NCBI GenBank assembly: GCA_027619145.1
Contig: JAQCGA010000124.1
Coordinates: 1 to 9,079 of the forward strand
Length of the DNA: 9,079 bases
Reading direction: 5' to 3'
DNA from: a bacterium
GTDB lineage: Bacteria; Latescibacterota; UBA2968; GCA-2709665
The position numbers were made by a program, and so were the translations under genes. The notes below the pieces were generated by a model that had not been told where the DNA came from, did not search any database, and saw only the letters and a program-made list of their open reading frames with translations. Numbering within the stretch: position 1 is the first letter of the stretch; each line of letters starts with the position of its first letter. This document shows positions 1-6,771 of this stretch, in pieces.

Positions 1-631
1 GAAAAGGCGAATCGTACCGGGCGCAGTACCCCGGGTACACCTGGGCGAACTGGTCCAAAATCAGCGCCGCCCGCTCCGCGTACACTCGATCCCCCGTTGC
101 ATAATACAGTTGCCCCAATTTCCAGGCCGCATCCGAAAAAAACTCCCGCGCCGTATACCAGCCCTTGGCCCAAAAATAATGTCGGTACTTTTTATCTTTC
201 TCCACGTGCGACAACGATCCAGGTAACGACTTAGGCGGGGCCTCAGATCCTTCCCAGTACGCATATTCCTGTACTTCGCCCAATGCATTCTGAACACGCA
301 TCACCCCATTTTCCGGGTACTGCTCATTCGGAAACACCATCTCACAAAACTGGCAGAATACTTCGTCTGGTCGGTCGATCCGCCACGTAATCTGGTTCTC
401 CTCTGCACCGCCCTCACAATTAGGGCACCCCACGAATCGGAATCCAGACCGCGCGGGAATCATTCGCACAATCTCCGCATCCGGCAACGCCAACACCAGC
501 GCCATCTCCTTTTGCAAACGGTCAACATCATCCTTCTCTACATCTGGCCGAAACACAGGCCCTTCACCCGCCATCGCAAGCCCCGGTAGCACCAGCAACA
601 CAGCAAGAAGTACAACAATACCGATCAGCAT
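1..631 (-). CDS. Exported heparinase II/III-like protein, N-terminal part (C-terminus beyond left edge)
   Basis: The frame is open from the ATG at 631 to the window edge, giving 210 residues with no stop. Residues 1-21 form a hydrophobic signal peptide ending in an AMA signal peptidase I site before Gly22, so the mature protein should be exported. Two cysteine pairs follow, CPNC at 69-72 and CQFC at 93-96, like a zinc ribbon, and then an FPNEQYPE segment (100-107). Residues 145-206 look helical (YFWAKGWYTAREF, then LGQLYYATGDRVYAERAALILD), as in the first helices of an alpha/alpha toroid. This arrangement is what I recall at the N-terminus of heparinase II/III-family proteins from uncultivated bacteria. 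The catalytic toroid and beta-sandwich lie outside the window, so lyase activity is inferred. It sits 34 bases after the 808-residue gene and is probably co-transcribed. An in-frame ATG at 676 would add 15 residues carrying Lys and Arg, which would supply the positive n-region that the chosen start lacks. Confidence 0.7.
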   Translation of the reverse strand, partial: MLIGIVVLLAVLLVLPGLAMAGEGPVFRPDVEKDDVDRLQKEMALVLALPDAEIVRMIPARSGFRFVGCPNCEGGAEENQITWRIDRPDEVFCQFCEMVFPNEQYPENGVMRVQNALGEVQEYAYWEGSEAPPKSLPGSLSHVEKDKKYRHYFWAKGWYTAREFFSDAAWKLGQLYYATGDRVYAERAALILDQFAQVYPGYCARYDSPF

Positions 632-632
632 A

Positions 633-640
633 CCCCCTCC
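633..640 (-). promoter_or_regulatory. Ribosome binding site of the heparinase-like gene
   Basis: On the minus strand the bases read GGAGGGGG. The GGAGG core at 636-640 lies four bases before the ATG at 631. It favours that start over the in-frame ATG at 676, which has only a weak GGAAG upstream. Four bases is slightly short for a typical spacer, so the longer start is not excluded. Confidence 0.6.
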
Positions 641-665
641 AGAGCAGAAAACCCGTTCTACGTTC

Positions 666-3092
666 TTATTGGACATCTTGAACTTCCACCACTTCCTTCG
701 CCCCCAGTTCCAATACCTCTTCTTTTTCGTCCTCAAAAACCCGTACTCGAACTGCGTGATCGCACATATTCCTCACGAACGTTCCGCCCCCGTCCATCGA
801 AGCCACCTTCACCTCACCGTCCGCCAGCAGAGACATCGCCATCTTCGAATACACGGATTCTCCAGATGCCAGCGGAATTAGGTACTCTGCTACGCGTCCG
901 TTGATCCGCGTCGTTCCCGAGAAGACCGGCACAGACCCTTCAAATGTCGCCTCGAACGCGCAGATCTTTCGCCGGGATCCAAAATTGCCCGCACACATGT
1001 ACTCATCCGTAATCAGACAAACCGTATCTTCAGAAGACGCTGCCTGCACCAGCCGCCTGCCCGGCGTCTCGCCGTGCGCCTGTTCTGGACAAATCAACAA
1101 GGTTAAGTCTCCGATCACATCGCCCGTTGCAACCGTTCGGGCACCATCGAACAAACTCAGAATAAGATCATCTGCTACAGCCCGGAAGCTGAACGGCGGG
1201 AAATAATGTCGGTTAAAATATTGTGTTTTCCCAGACCCCCGAAACACGATTCCCAGCCGGTCATCCACATTCAACCATCCAGGATGCTCCAGTTTAAACA
1301 CCACATCCTCGGCCGCTTCCGTCCCTGGGAAACCTTTAAATATCTCCTTCCCGCCCGGATGGTACAGAACTCGACTCCCGTTACAATTTCCCTCTACCAA
1401 CGGAAAATCCTCATTCATCACCCGCAAAAATCCCTGTTCCAATTTCTCTACCGTACAATCCTTCAACGCCAGCAGCGTTTCCCGGCACAACAAATCTCCG
1501 TTCGGCAATGAAGCAAACAGCACCTGCTGCTCCACCGCGCCCTGCGCCCGCCGGTTCACCAGCAGCGCGGAAAACCCCTCGTCCTTCTCCACAACTCGCG
1601 TAACCCGCAGGTCGTGGCTATCCGGATGCCCCTGCACCTGAATCCCTGCCAGCAAACTGCGTCGGCTCGGCCCAACTGTATGAATCCCCTCACGCGTGAA
1701 CGGTAGCGCCATCATATAATTACGCCAGGCCAGAGAGTTCTGCCCCTTGCCGTGCCGGTGAAACGCAAACCCCGAATGCGGAAACACCCGCACGCCCTGA
1801 AACTTCCGCTCAATCTCCTCCTGAGACGTCGGCTCCGGTGCGCCCGCACCCATCTGCCGGTGCTTTAAATACGGATGCACGATCCCGGAGATCATCTCAG
1901 ACTCCTTGATCTCCATCGGATCTTCTACCTCGTGACATTTCGCCGCAATCTCCGGATCAATCAATCGCCCCCCGTTGCTCTCCTGTGTCTTCTCTCGGAT
2001 CTCCAGCGCCACCCGTTCAAAATAGCCCGCGTCCGGATCGTTCAGAAACAGGTACGCCGCTGCATGTAACGCATGCTGTTCAGACAGATAAAGCCGGTCC
2101 ATTCCTTGCGTCGGCATCGCAGCACCCGTCCGATCGGTCAGCAACTTGATCCGGTCATATACCGCCTGACGGTTCCAGTGCGCCTGCACAGGTTCCGTTC
2201 GTCCGTACAACCGGTAAAGAGACCCCAGGCTCCCCAGGGAGCCTACGCCAGACGCTGTGTATCCGGGGTGCACCATCCCGTGGTTCTCCGCCATATAATC
2301 CGGCAACGTCGTAAACGTCTTTCCGGTCAACTTTGAAACCGTCAGGTCCGGCTCCAGTTCTCCCTGATTAAACCGATCCTGTGGAGCTGCACAGGCCGAA
2401 AACATCCACCGTTTCGCGTGCTCTTCCCAGGCACCCGCCTGCTCATGGCCAGGCAAAAACAGGTAACACGCGGCCAGCCCGTGCGCCGTCCACGCGTTTT
2501 CTTCCATCTGTGTATCTGCATAAATTCCGCTCCGGGGCGGCATCTTGTCAAAGCGCCCCAGATAATCCAGGCAGATCCGCGCCAGCATCAGCCACGTCTC
2601 TTCATCCACATATGGCCGCAACATCAACGCCGCCGTTGTCATGTTTGCAATCGTAGGCCCGCATTGGCTCTCCGGGAAAAACCCCCGGTCTCGCTCCCCC
2701 CATTTGGTACCCCACGTATTGGGCATGCCCAATCCCTTCGAAGGCCGCACACAGTCCTGCGGCCCGGTATCGTGCGTAAAACACAAATACCGAATCGCCT
2801 TGATCACGACCTCACGCAGTTCATCAAGTGAAAGTCCAGTTGCCTGCTCATCGTACTCCGGAGACGTACTCACCACAGCCAGTGCATGTAAGGGTACCGC
2901 TGTCTCAATCCCGTACCAGTGCACCCCACCAAAAAAATGACCGCAGTTCGGCCGCGCTGGCCAATCTTCAAAATAGCTCAGCGCAATTGGAAACCACTTC
3001 TGCGCAATTCGTAGGTACCGGCGACTCATCTCCGTTTCCACTGTCGGAATCTTCGCACGCTCCAGGCCTGTCGTCATCTCCAGCGTCACCAT
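666..3092 (-). CDS. Large toroid plus beta-sandwich protein, probable polysaccharide lyase or glycosidase, cytoplasmic
   Basis: This 808-residue protein has no signal peptide or membrane segment. The first ~400 residues are rich in amphipathic helices with aromatic and His clusters typical of alpha/alpha toroid carbohydrate enzymes: FFGGVHWYG (53-61), MEENAWTAHGL (196-206) and AENHGMVHPGY (268-278). The motif with Asn270, His271, His275 and Tyr278 could hold catalytic or substrate-binding residues, by loose analogy with Asn/His/Tyr sites of polysaccharide lyases. From about 436 the sequence becomes beta-rich, beginning SGFAFHRHGKG (440-450), like the C-terminal sandwich of heparinase II/III or PL8-type enzymes. 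I cannot assign a CAZy family. The ATG at 3092 was chosen because the frame extends upstream only to a TTG at 3164 that encodes a non-conserved-looking leader, and GGGAGA precedes 3092 by nine bases. An ATG at 3074 is also possible. Residues 284-292 repeat GSL three times. It lies 140 bases after the degenerate amidohydrolase gene. Confidence 0.75.
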   Translation of the reverse strand: MVTLEMTTGLERAKIPTVETEMSRRYLRIAQKWFPIALSYFEDWPARPNCGHFFGGVHWYGIETAVPLHALAVVSTSPEYDEQATGLSLDELREVVIKAIRYLCFTHDTGPQDCVRPSKGLGMPNTWGTKWGERDRGFFPESQCGPTIANMTTAALMLRPYVDEETWLMLARICLDYLGRFDKMPPRSGIYADTQMEENAWTAHGLAACYLFLPGHEQAGAWEEHAKRWMFSACAAPQDRFNQGELEPDLTVSKLTGKTFTTLPDYMAENHGMVHPGYTASGVGSLGSLGSLYRLYGRTEPVQAHWNRQAVYDRIKLLTDRTGAAMPTQGMDRLYLSEQHALHAAAYLFLNDPDAGYFERVALEIREKTQESNGGRLIDPEIAAKCHEVEDPMEIKESEMISGIVHPYLKHRQMGAGAPEPTSQEEIERKFQGVRVFPHSGFAFHRHGKGQNSLAWRNYMMALPFTREGIHTVGPSRRSLLAGIQVQGHPDSHDLRVTRVVEKDEGFSALLVNRRAQGAVEQQVLFASLPNGDLLCRETLLALKDCTVEKLEQGFLRVMNEDFPLVEGNCNGSRVLYHPGGKEIFKGFPGTEAAEDVVFKLEHPGWLNVDDRLGIVFRGSGKTQYFNRHYFPPFSFRAVADDLILSLFDGARTVATGDVIGDLTLLICPEQAHGETPGRRLVQAASSEDTVCLITDEYMCAGNFGSRRKICAFEATFEGSVPVFSGTTRINGRVAEYLIPLASGESVYSKMAMSLLADGEVKVASMDGGGTFVRNMCDHAVRVRVFEDEKEEVLELGAKEVVEVQDVQ
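2227..2244. repeat. Perfect hairpin inside the 808-residue gene
   Basis: AGGCTCC and GGAGCCT form a seven-base-pair stem around a four-base CCAG loop. It lies within the coding sequence for the GSL tripeptide repeat and has no adjoining T-run, so it is probably a by-product of repeating GGC/AGC/CTG codons rather than a terminator. Confidence 0.5.
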
Positions 3093-3169
3093 TTGCCCAT
3101 CTCTCCCGAATATGGATTCCCATAATCGTCCCCCTCTCCACACTGTCGCGCAGGGGGGAAACAATTTGA

Positions 3170-3213
3170 CCCTGAGACCTCACGCCTCTGGTTCAAGGAT
3201 ATAGATCTCAGGG
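3170..3213. repeat. Inverted repeat in the 140-base gap before the 808-residue gene
   Basis: CCCTGAGA (3170-3177) and TCTCAGGG (3206-3213) are perfect eight-base inverted arms separated by 28 bases. The gap lies between the stop of the degenerate amidohydrolase gene (TAG at 3233-3235) and the chosen start at 3092. There is no T-run as in an intrinsic terminator. It could be a protein-binding site, a weak RNA stem, or chance. No convincing -35/-10 pair was found in the gap, although a TTGAAC hexamer lies between the arms on the minus strand. Confidence 0.35.
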
Positions 3214-3232
3214 CCTCTCTGGACATCACTGC

Positions 3233-4048
3233 CTATACTGGCACTTCCAACCCCAGCATGCTTGCCGCGCGGCCGTAGCAGATTTCTTCCAGCGTATCCG
3301 GCTCTACAGGCAGTACCGCTGCTTTCACCCGCGCTGCAGACGGATAAGAAAATGGTGCATGAGATCCAAACACCAGATGTCCGGCCCCACCCTCTTCAAT
3401 AAAATCCGCCAGTTCGCGCATCCGGCTGATATCGCGGTGCAACACGTAGTGCACCTCCGCCAGAGACAGGTCGAAAAACCAGTTCTCCTCCCGAATTTCT
3501 TTCCGCCGCCATAAGGGCGATCCCAGCATACCGCGCGCGTTGGTCACCACCACAGTCGCTCCCGGAACCGCCGCAATCAAATTGGCCACCCGGTTCAAAT
3601 CCAGGGTTCGCCCCGGGTCCATCCAGTTGCGTTGCCGCGTGTCCTCCATCCGATGCGGCAGAAGCACCGGTAACCCCCGCTCCTTACACGCCCCGACCAC
3701 ACGCCTTGCCTCCGGACCATCCGCCGCAAAATCGTGATATACCGGAAACAACCGCACTCCCTTCATTCCTAATTCTTCATGGCAGCGTTGCAAATCACCT
3801 TCCCAACCTGGGAACAGGGGATTGATCGTGGCCATGGGCACCAGCCTGTCCAGATACGGGGCCACATCCTCAGCCAATTTCTCGTTGGCTGGCTGCACAT
3901 GGCGGTGTATGGATGCCTCAATCTGTGAAACCGCCGCAGCCTCAATGCCTGCACGCTCCAGCCGGGCCAGCAACGTCTCGGGCGTATTGTCTCTCAAAGA
4001 CCGGAAAGGCCACACACCCACCCATGCGTTCAAATCAAAATACTTCAT
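3233..4048 (-). CDS. Amidohydrolase-like TIM-barrel protein with degenerate metal site
   Basis: The 271-residue sequence follows the plan of Amidohydro_2 (PF04909-type) proteins: an N-terminal strand FDLNAWVG (4-11), a middle GMKGVRLFP segment (94-102), LLPHRMED (129-136) and FGSHAPF (228-234) near the C-terminus. In metal-dependent relatives the first strand carries HxH and the last carries an Asp in G-[ST]-D. Here the first strand has Asp5 and Asn7 with no His pair, the second barrel His is replaced by VVTN (167-170), and His230 stands where Asp is expected. Lys96 and His132 remain. It may therefore be catalytically altered, metal-free, or a partner subunit of the intact neighbour. Its ATG overlaps the TGA of the upstream amidohydrolase gene as ATGA, and a perfect AAGGAGGT lies six bases ahead, so translation is probably coupled. 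There is no signal peptide, so it is cytoplasmic. The fold is a confident assignment; the substrate is unknown. Confidence 0.85.
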   Translation of the reverse strand: MKYFDLNAWVGVWPFRSLRDNTPETLLARLERAGIEAAAVSQIEASIHRHVQPANEKLAEDVAPYLDRLVPMATINPLFPGWEGDLQRCHEELGMKGVRLFPVYHDFAADGPEARRVVGACKERGLPVLLPHRMEDTRQRNWMDPGRTLDLNRVANLIAAVPGATVVVTNARGMLGSPLWRRKEIREENWFFDLSLAEVHYVLHRDISRMRELADFIEEGGAGHLVFGSHAPFSYPSAARVKAAVLPVEPDTLEEICYGRAASMLGLEVPV

Positions 4049-4890
4049 GCCGCCACCTCCTTCCAGGGCTGCGTGGGTTTTGCGCCTTGCGCCGCCAGGA
4101 TTCGCTCTGCGTTTCCCCAGAAAATCAAACTCTTCTCTTCATCTGTCAACGTCGCATCAATCACCTTGCCCACACTACCCGTCATCGTCCCATCTGTACC
4201 AAACAACACACTCTCCGCACCCATTTCGGTCACAGCCAATTCAATCTGTCCATCGTCCAGGTTGCTCCCGCTCACGTCGCAGTAGAGATTCGGCGAAGTA
4301 TCCCGCATCGCACGCACCGTATGCTCCCAATCTCCCCCTCCACCAATATGCGCGTGAATTAACATCGCTTCCGGGTACACCTTATTCACATCTGCAAAAT
4401 GATGCCCGTGTGAAATCAGGGGCTGCTGGTCCAGATGCTCACGCGCTTCTAAATAACCGGCGTGTTCCAGAATACACACGTTGCGTTTTATTGCCAGCTC
4501 AATAACCGGGTACACCGCCGGATCATTAATCCGGTACTGATTGTACAGCTTGATACCGATCATTCCTTCATCCAGACACCGGTTGATCTCATCCAGCGCC
4601 GCCTGATAATGCCCCGGAATCACATAACACATTCCCCGAATATGTTCCGGATGCCGCTTCAGCGCCCGCAGCACCGCATCGTTCTCCTGCCGTACCTCTT
4701 CAGGCGATGCAATTCGACCGCCCGTAATTGGCGAAGAACACCAGAACTCCGTAATCCCCAACATCTCGCCTGCCAGAATCAACTGCTCGCTGGAAATTTG
4801 CTCTTCTTTCTCATTGGAGAAGTTCCAGACATGGCAATGCATGTCAATCTTTGGATGGCGCATCCACCCTTCAATGTCCAGACTCATCAT
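4045..4890 (-). CDS. Amidohydrolase family (Amidohydro_2-type) metal-dependent hydrolase or decarboxylase
   Basis: The 281-residue protein carries the full ligand set of a TIM-barrel amidohydrolase: HxH at His18/His20 in IDMHCHVW, His143 in ILEHAGYLE, His179/His181 in LIHAHIGG, and Asp233 in LFGTDGT. Residues 257-265 (FWGNAERIL) match the usual C-terminal helix of PF04909 proteins. This family includes lactonases acting on sugar lactones, aromatic-acid decarboxylases and related hydrolases, and the sequence alone does not say which. In this setting a sugar-acid lactone or an unsaturated uronate derivative is a plausible but unproven substrate. No signal peptide is seen, so it is cytoplasmic. 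AAGGAG lies five bases before the ATG at 4890; a second ATG directly follows and could also be used. The stop overlaps the next gene by four bases. Length is normal for the family. Confidence 0.9.
   Translation of the reverse strand: MMSLDIEGWMRHPKIDMHCHVWNFSNEKEEQISSEQLILAGEMLGITEFWCSSPITGGRIASPEEVRQENDAVLRALKRHPEHIRGMCYVIPGHYQAALDEINRCLDEGMIGIKLYNQYRINDPAVYPVIELAIKRNVCILEHAGYLEAREHLDQQPLISHGHHFADVNKVYPEAMLIHAHIGGGGDWEHTVRAMRDTSPNLYCDVSGSNLDDGQIELAVTEMGAESVLFGTDGTMTGSVGKVIDATLTDEEKSLIFWGNAERILAAQGAKPTQPWKEVAA
4055..4062 (-). promoter_or_regulatory. Perfect ribosome binding site inside the end of the upstream gene
   Basis: AAGGAGGT on the minus strand, six bases before the ATG at 4048, is embedded in the last codons (Lys-Glu-Val-Ala-Ala) of the intact amidohydrolase gene. 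It fixes the start of the degenerate partner and supports translational coupling with efficient initiation. Confidence 0.85.
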
Positions 4891-4895
4891 TCACA

Positions 4896-4901
4896 CTCCT
4901 T
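4896..4901 (-). promoter_or_regulatory. Ribosome binding site of the intact amidohydrolase gene
   Basis: AAGGAG on the minus strand sits five bases before the first of two adjacent ATG codons (4890) and eight before the second (4887). Either is compatible; the first was chosen. Confidence 0.7.
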
Positions 4902-4936
4902 GTTCATCGGTGGTCATCTGTCTTTACGTCAAACAC

Positions 4937-4959
4937 ATATCTTCTTACAATAGATATTG
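4937..4959. repeat. Overlapping short palindromes in the 84-base gap
   Basis: ATATCT (4937-4942) and AGATAT (4952-4957) are inverted around nine bases. CAATA/TATTG arms (4948-4959) overlap the right arm, and a CGGTACCG palindrome follows at 4963-4970. The gap is AT-rich compared with the flanking genes. This could be an operator or a short RNA stem between the 586-residue gene and the amidohydrolase gene, but six-base arms in AT-rich DNA occur by chance. Confidence 0.25.
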
Positions 4960-4974
4960 CATCGGTACCGTATC

Positions 4975-6735
4975 CTACTCCCGGTCCCACGGAAACACAA
5001 ACGTTGGCTGATTCACGTACCGCCGCATCCGAATCACCATCCGGCTCCCGGTTCCAGCCGCCAGATGTACTGTAAAAAATGGGCTGTCCAGCGCATGCGT
5101 CTTTCCATCCACCTCCACACCCGTCACCTGGTGTTCTGCATAAGCGCCGGCCTGCACAATCAACGTCTGGTCCGCTACAGGACTCACATTTACCAGATTC
5201 AGCGTAACCGTATCATCGTCCATCGCCTCCACCAGCGCAGCAACATCTTCCGGAATTCCCGCCCGTCGGTTTATCGGATCAAAATACCGCACCCGGCAGT
5301 GTAGCGGTTCCCCGTAGCGCGGCGTCAACCCACCCAGCATCAACTGCGTCAAACAACTGTTATTCGCCGGATTGTACTTCAGCGTATCATCAGACATCCG
5401 CGTGTCCGGCGAACTCGTATCTTTCCGAATCCCATCCACCTTCCGGCGGATCGTTTCAAATTCACCTTTCAGCGCCGCAACCGGAAAATCTGTCTGCTCC
5501 CCATCCAGGAAATCCAGCCATCCAGAGCGCGGCACAAACTTTAAATCTTCTCGGTCCATAGACCAGTAGTACACATCCAGCGCCCCCTGCTGATAGGGCG
5601 TCTCCTTATAACCATACCATCCATCATCGCCATACATATGCGGGTATAACGTCTTCCCGTTTTCCGTCTTTGTATTCGAATTAATCGTATCCAGCATCTT
5701 TCGCCACACATCCACGTACTTTCGGTCTCCGGTAATCAACAGCGCATTTCCAAAGCCCGCAATTCCTCTATAAATCGCGTTCCGATCAGACAGCGTCCCG
5801 TTCTGCGGCACCACCACGGTAAAGCCCCATCCATAACATCCACCGTACCACTTCCCATCGCACTCCCCACCAATCGTACCATCCAGCCCAATATTGCTCG
5901 GAATAATCCCACCGTTTTCCGCTGTACGCTGTGCCCAGGCATCCACGTATTCCAGCAACCAATCTCTGTACTTCTCTTCGCCCTCCACCAGGTACGCATT
6001 CAGCCCCAGCGTCGTCGCTGCCAGGTTAATCGGGTGGTCGCCCACCACATCTGTATATTCTTCAAAATGTGCCAGCATCTCCACAAAGTTGCGTTCGCCG
6101 TGTGCCGGATCAAACCGGCCCTCTACCTCTATTGGATCCCCAGCCCAATCCAACGCCGTGGCTTTGCGCAACAACGGCCCCCGGCTTCCCGTGAACAAAC
6201 TGCGAATAATCTTATGCTCAGGATCATAGTTCAGCACCTGCGGATCTTCATCCATATACATTCCCGCATACCGGCGTGCCCGGTTCTGAAAGTGCGAATC
6301 ATACGGATCAGATAAACCCTGCAAATTGAACACGCACAGGCTCTCTCCGTGGTGAAACCAGTCCAGACTCGCAGGAAACTCTTTGTAAATCATCCCGTCA
6401 CGCGCCAGCGGCGTCTCCACCGTTTTCGCTTCCGTATACTGCCGTAAATGTCCTTCCCATCCCTGCTTGTACATCTGCAAAATCCGGTCCGGCGCACCCA
6501 CCGCGTGCAAAATAGGCCAGCCTGCCAGGTTCTCAATCGCATCGTCCGAACCATCGTTCCCACCCCAGCGCACGACACACTTCAAATACCCGCGCTCATC
6601 AAAATACCGGCTGTAAAAAAACTCACACGCCCGGGTTTGTGCCCGAATCAGCTCTCGTTCCAGCACCGCCCATTCCGGCGGGGCCACAGGCGTTTCAACC
6701 CGAAGCGTCAACTCCTTGGTCCTGATCTTTTTCAT
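4975..6735 (-). CDS. Uncharacterised 586-residue protein, helical toroid-like with C-terminal beta domain
   Basis: I recognise this as a conserved family seen in uncultivated bacteria but know of no tested function. Residues 1-470 are helix-rich with dense Trp, Tyr and Gly, as in alpha/alpha toroid carbohydrate enzymes. Distinctive segments are RWGGNDGSDD (56-65), DWFHHGE (125-131), LSDPYDSHFQNRARR (141-155), DPEHKIIRSLFTGSRGPLLRK (171-191), VGDHPINLAATTL (231-243), GLDGTIGGECDGKWYGG (283-299) and PHMYGDDGWYG (365-375). Acidic residues in these segments, such as Asp286, Asp293 and Asp370-371, are candidates for catalysis. Residues 500-575 are beta-rich, a likely C-terminal sandwich, and the tail ends NQPTFVFPWDRE. 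There is no signal peptide or membrane segment, so it should be cytoplasmic. AAGGAG lies eight bases before the ATG. It follows the glycosyltransferase gene by 36 bases. A glycoside hydrolase or lyase role is inferred from fold appearance and neighbours only. Confidence 0.8.
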   Translation of the reverse strand: MKKIRTKELTLRVETPVAPPEWAVLERELIRAQTRACEFFYSRYFDERGYLKCVVRWGGNDGSDDAIENLAGWPILHAVGAPDRILQMYKQGWEGHLRQYTEAKTVETPLARDGMIYKEFPASLDWFHHGESLCVFNLQGLSDPYDSHFQNRARRYAGMYMDEDPQVLNYDPEHKIIRSLFTGSRGPLLRKATALDWAGDPIEVEGRFDPAHGERNFVEMLAHFEEYTDVVGDHPINLAATTLGLNAYLVEGEEKYRDWLLEYVDAWAQRTAENGGIIPSNIGLDGTIGGECDGKWYGGCYGWGFTVVVPQNGTLSDRNAIYRGIAGFGNALLITGDRKYVDVWRKMLDTINSNTKTENGKTLYPHMYGDDGWYGYKETPYQQGALDVYYWSMDREDLKFVPRSGWLDFLDGEQTDFPVAALKGEFETIRRKVDGIRKDTSSPDTRMSDDTLKYNPANNSCLTQLMLGGLTPRYGEPLHCRVRYFDPINRRAGIPEDVAALVEAMDDDTVTLNLVNVSPVADQTLIVQAGAYAEHQVTGVEVDGKTHALDSPFFTVHLAAGTGSRMVIRMRRYVNQPTFVFPWDRE

Positions 6736-6743
6736 CTACCGCT

Positions 6744-6749
6744 CTCCTT
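6744..6749 (-). promoter_or_regulatory. Ribosome binding site of the 586-residue gene
   Basis: AAGGAG on the minus strand lies eight bases before the ATG at 6735, and supports that start with the basic N-terminus MKKIRTK. Confidence 0.7.
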
Positions 6750-6771
6750 CAATAAAAGAGTCTTCCGGATC

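Noticed and set aside
61..297. 78-codon minus-strand frame
   Set aside because: It is a different frame within the heparinase-like gene, whose own frame is open for 210 codons with a signal peptide, cysteine pairs and a ribosome binding site.
2227..2244. Intrinsic terminator
   Set aside because: The stem is in the middle of a coding sequence and lacks a T-run on either strand.
3093..3164. Upstream TTG start extending the 808-residue protein by 24 residues
   Set aside because: The extension begins with TTG, has no ribosome binding site that I can see and reads MFPPCATVWRGGR, which does not look like a signal peptide or conserved domain. The ATG at 3092 is more likely.
3822..4505. 227-codon open frame on the plus strand
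   Set aside because: It lies antisense across the two well-supported amidohydrolase genes, is low in complexity (Ser, Pro, His, Arg) and has no motif.
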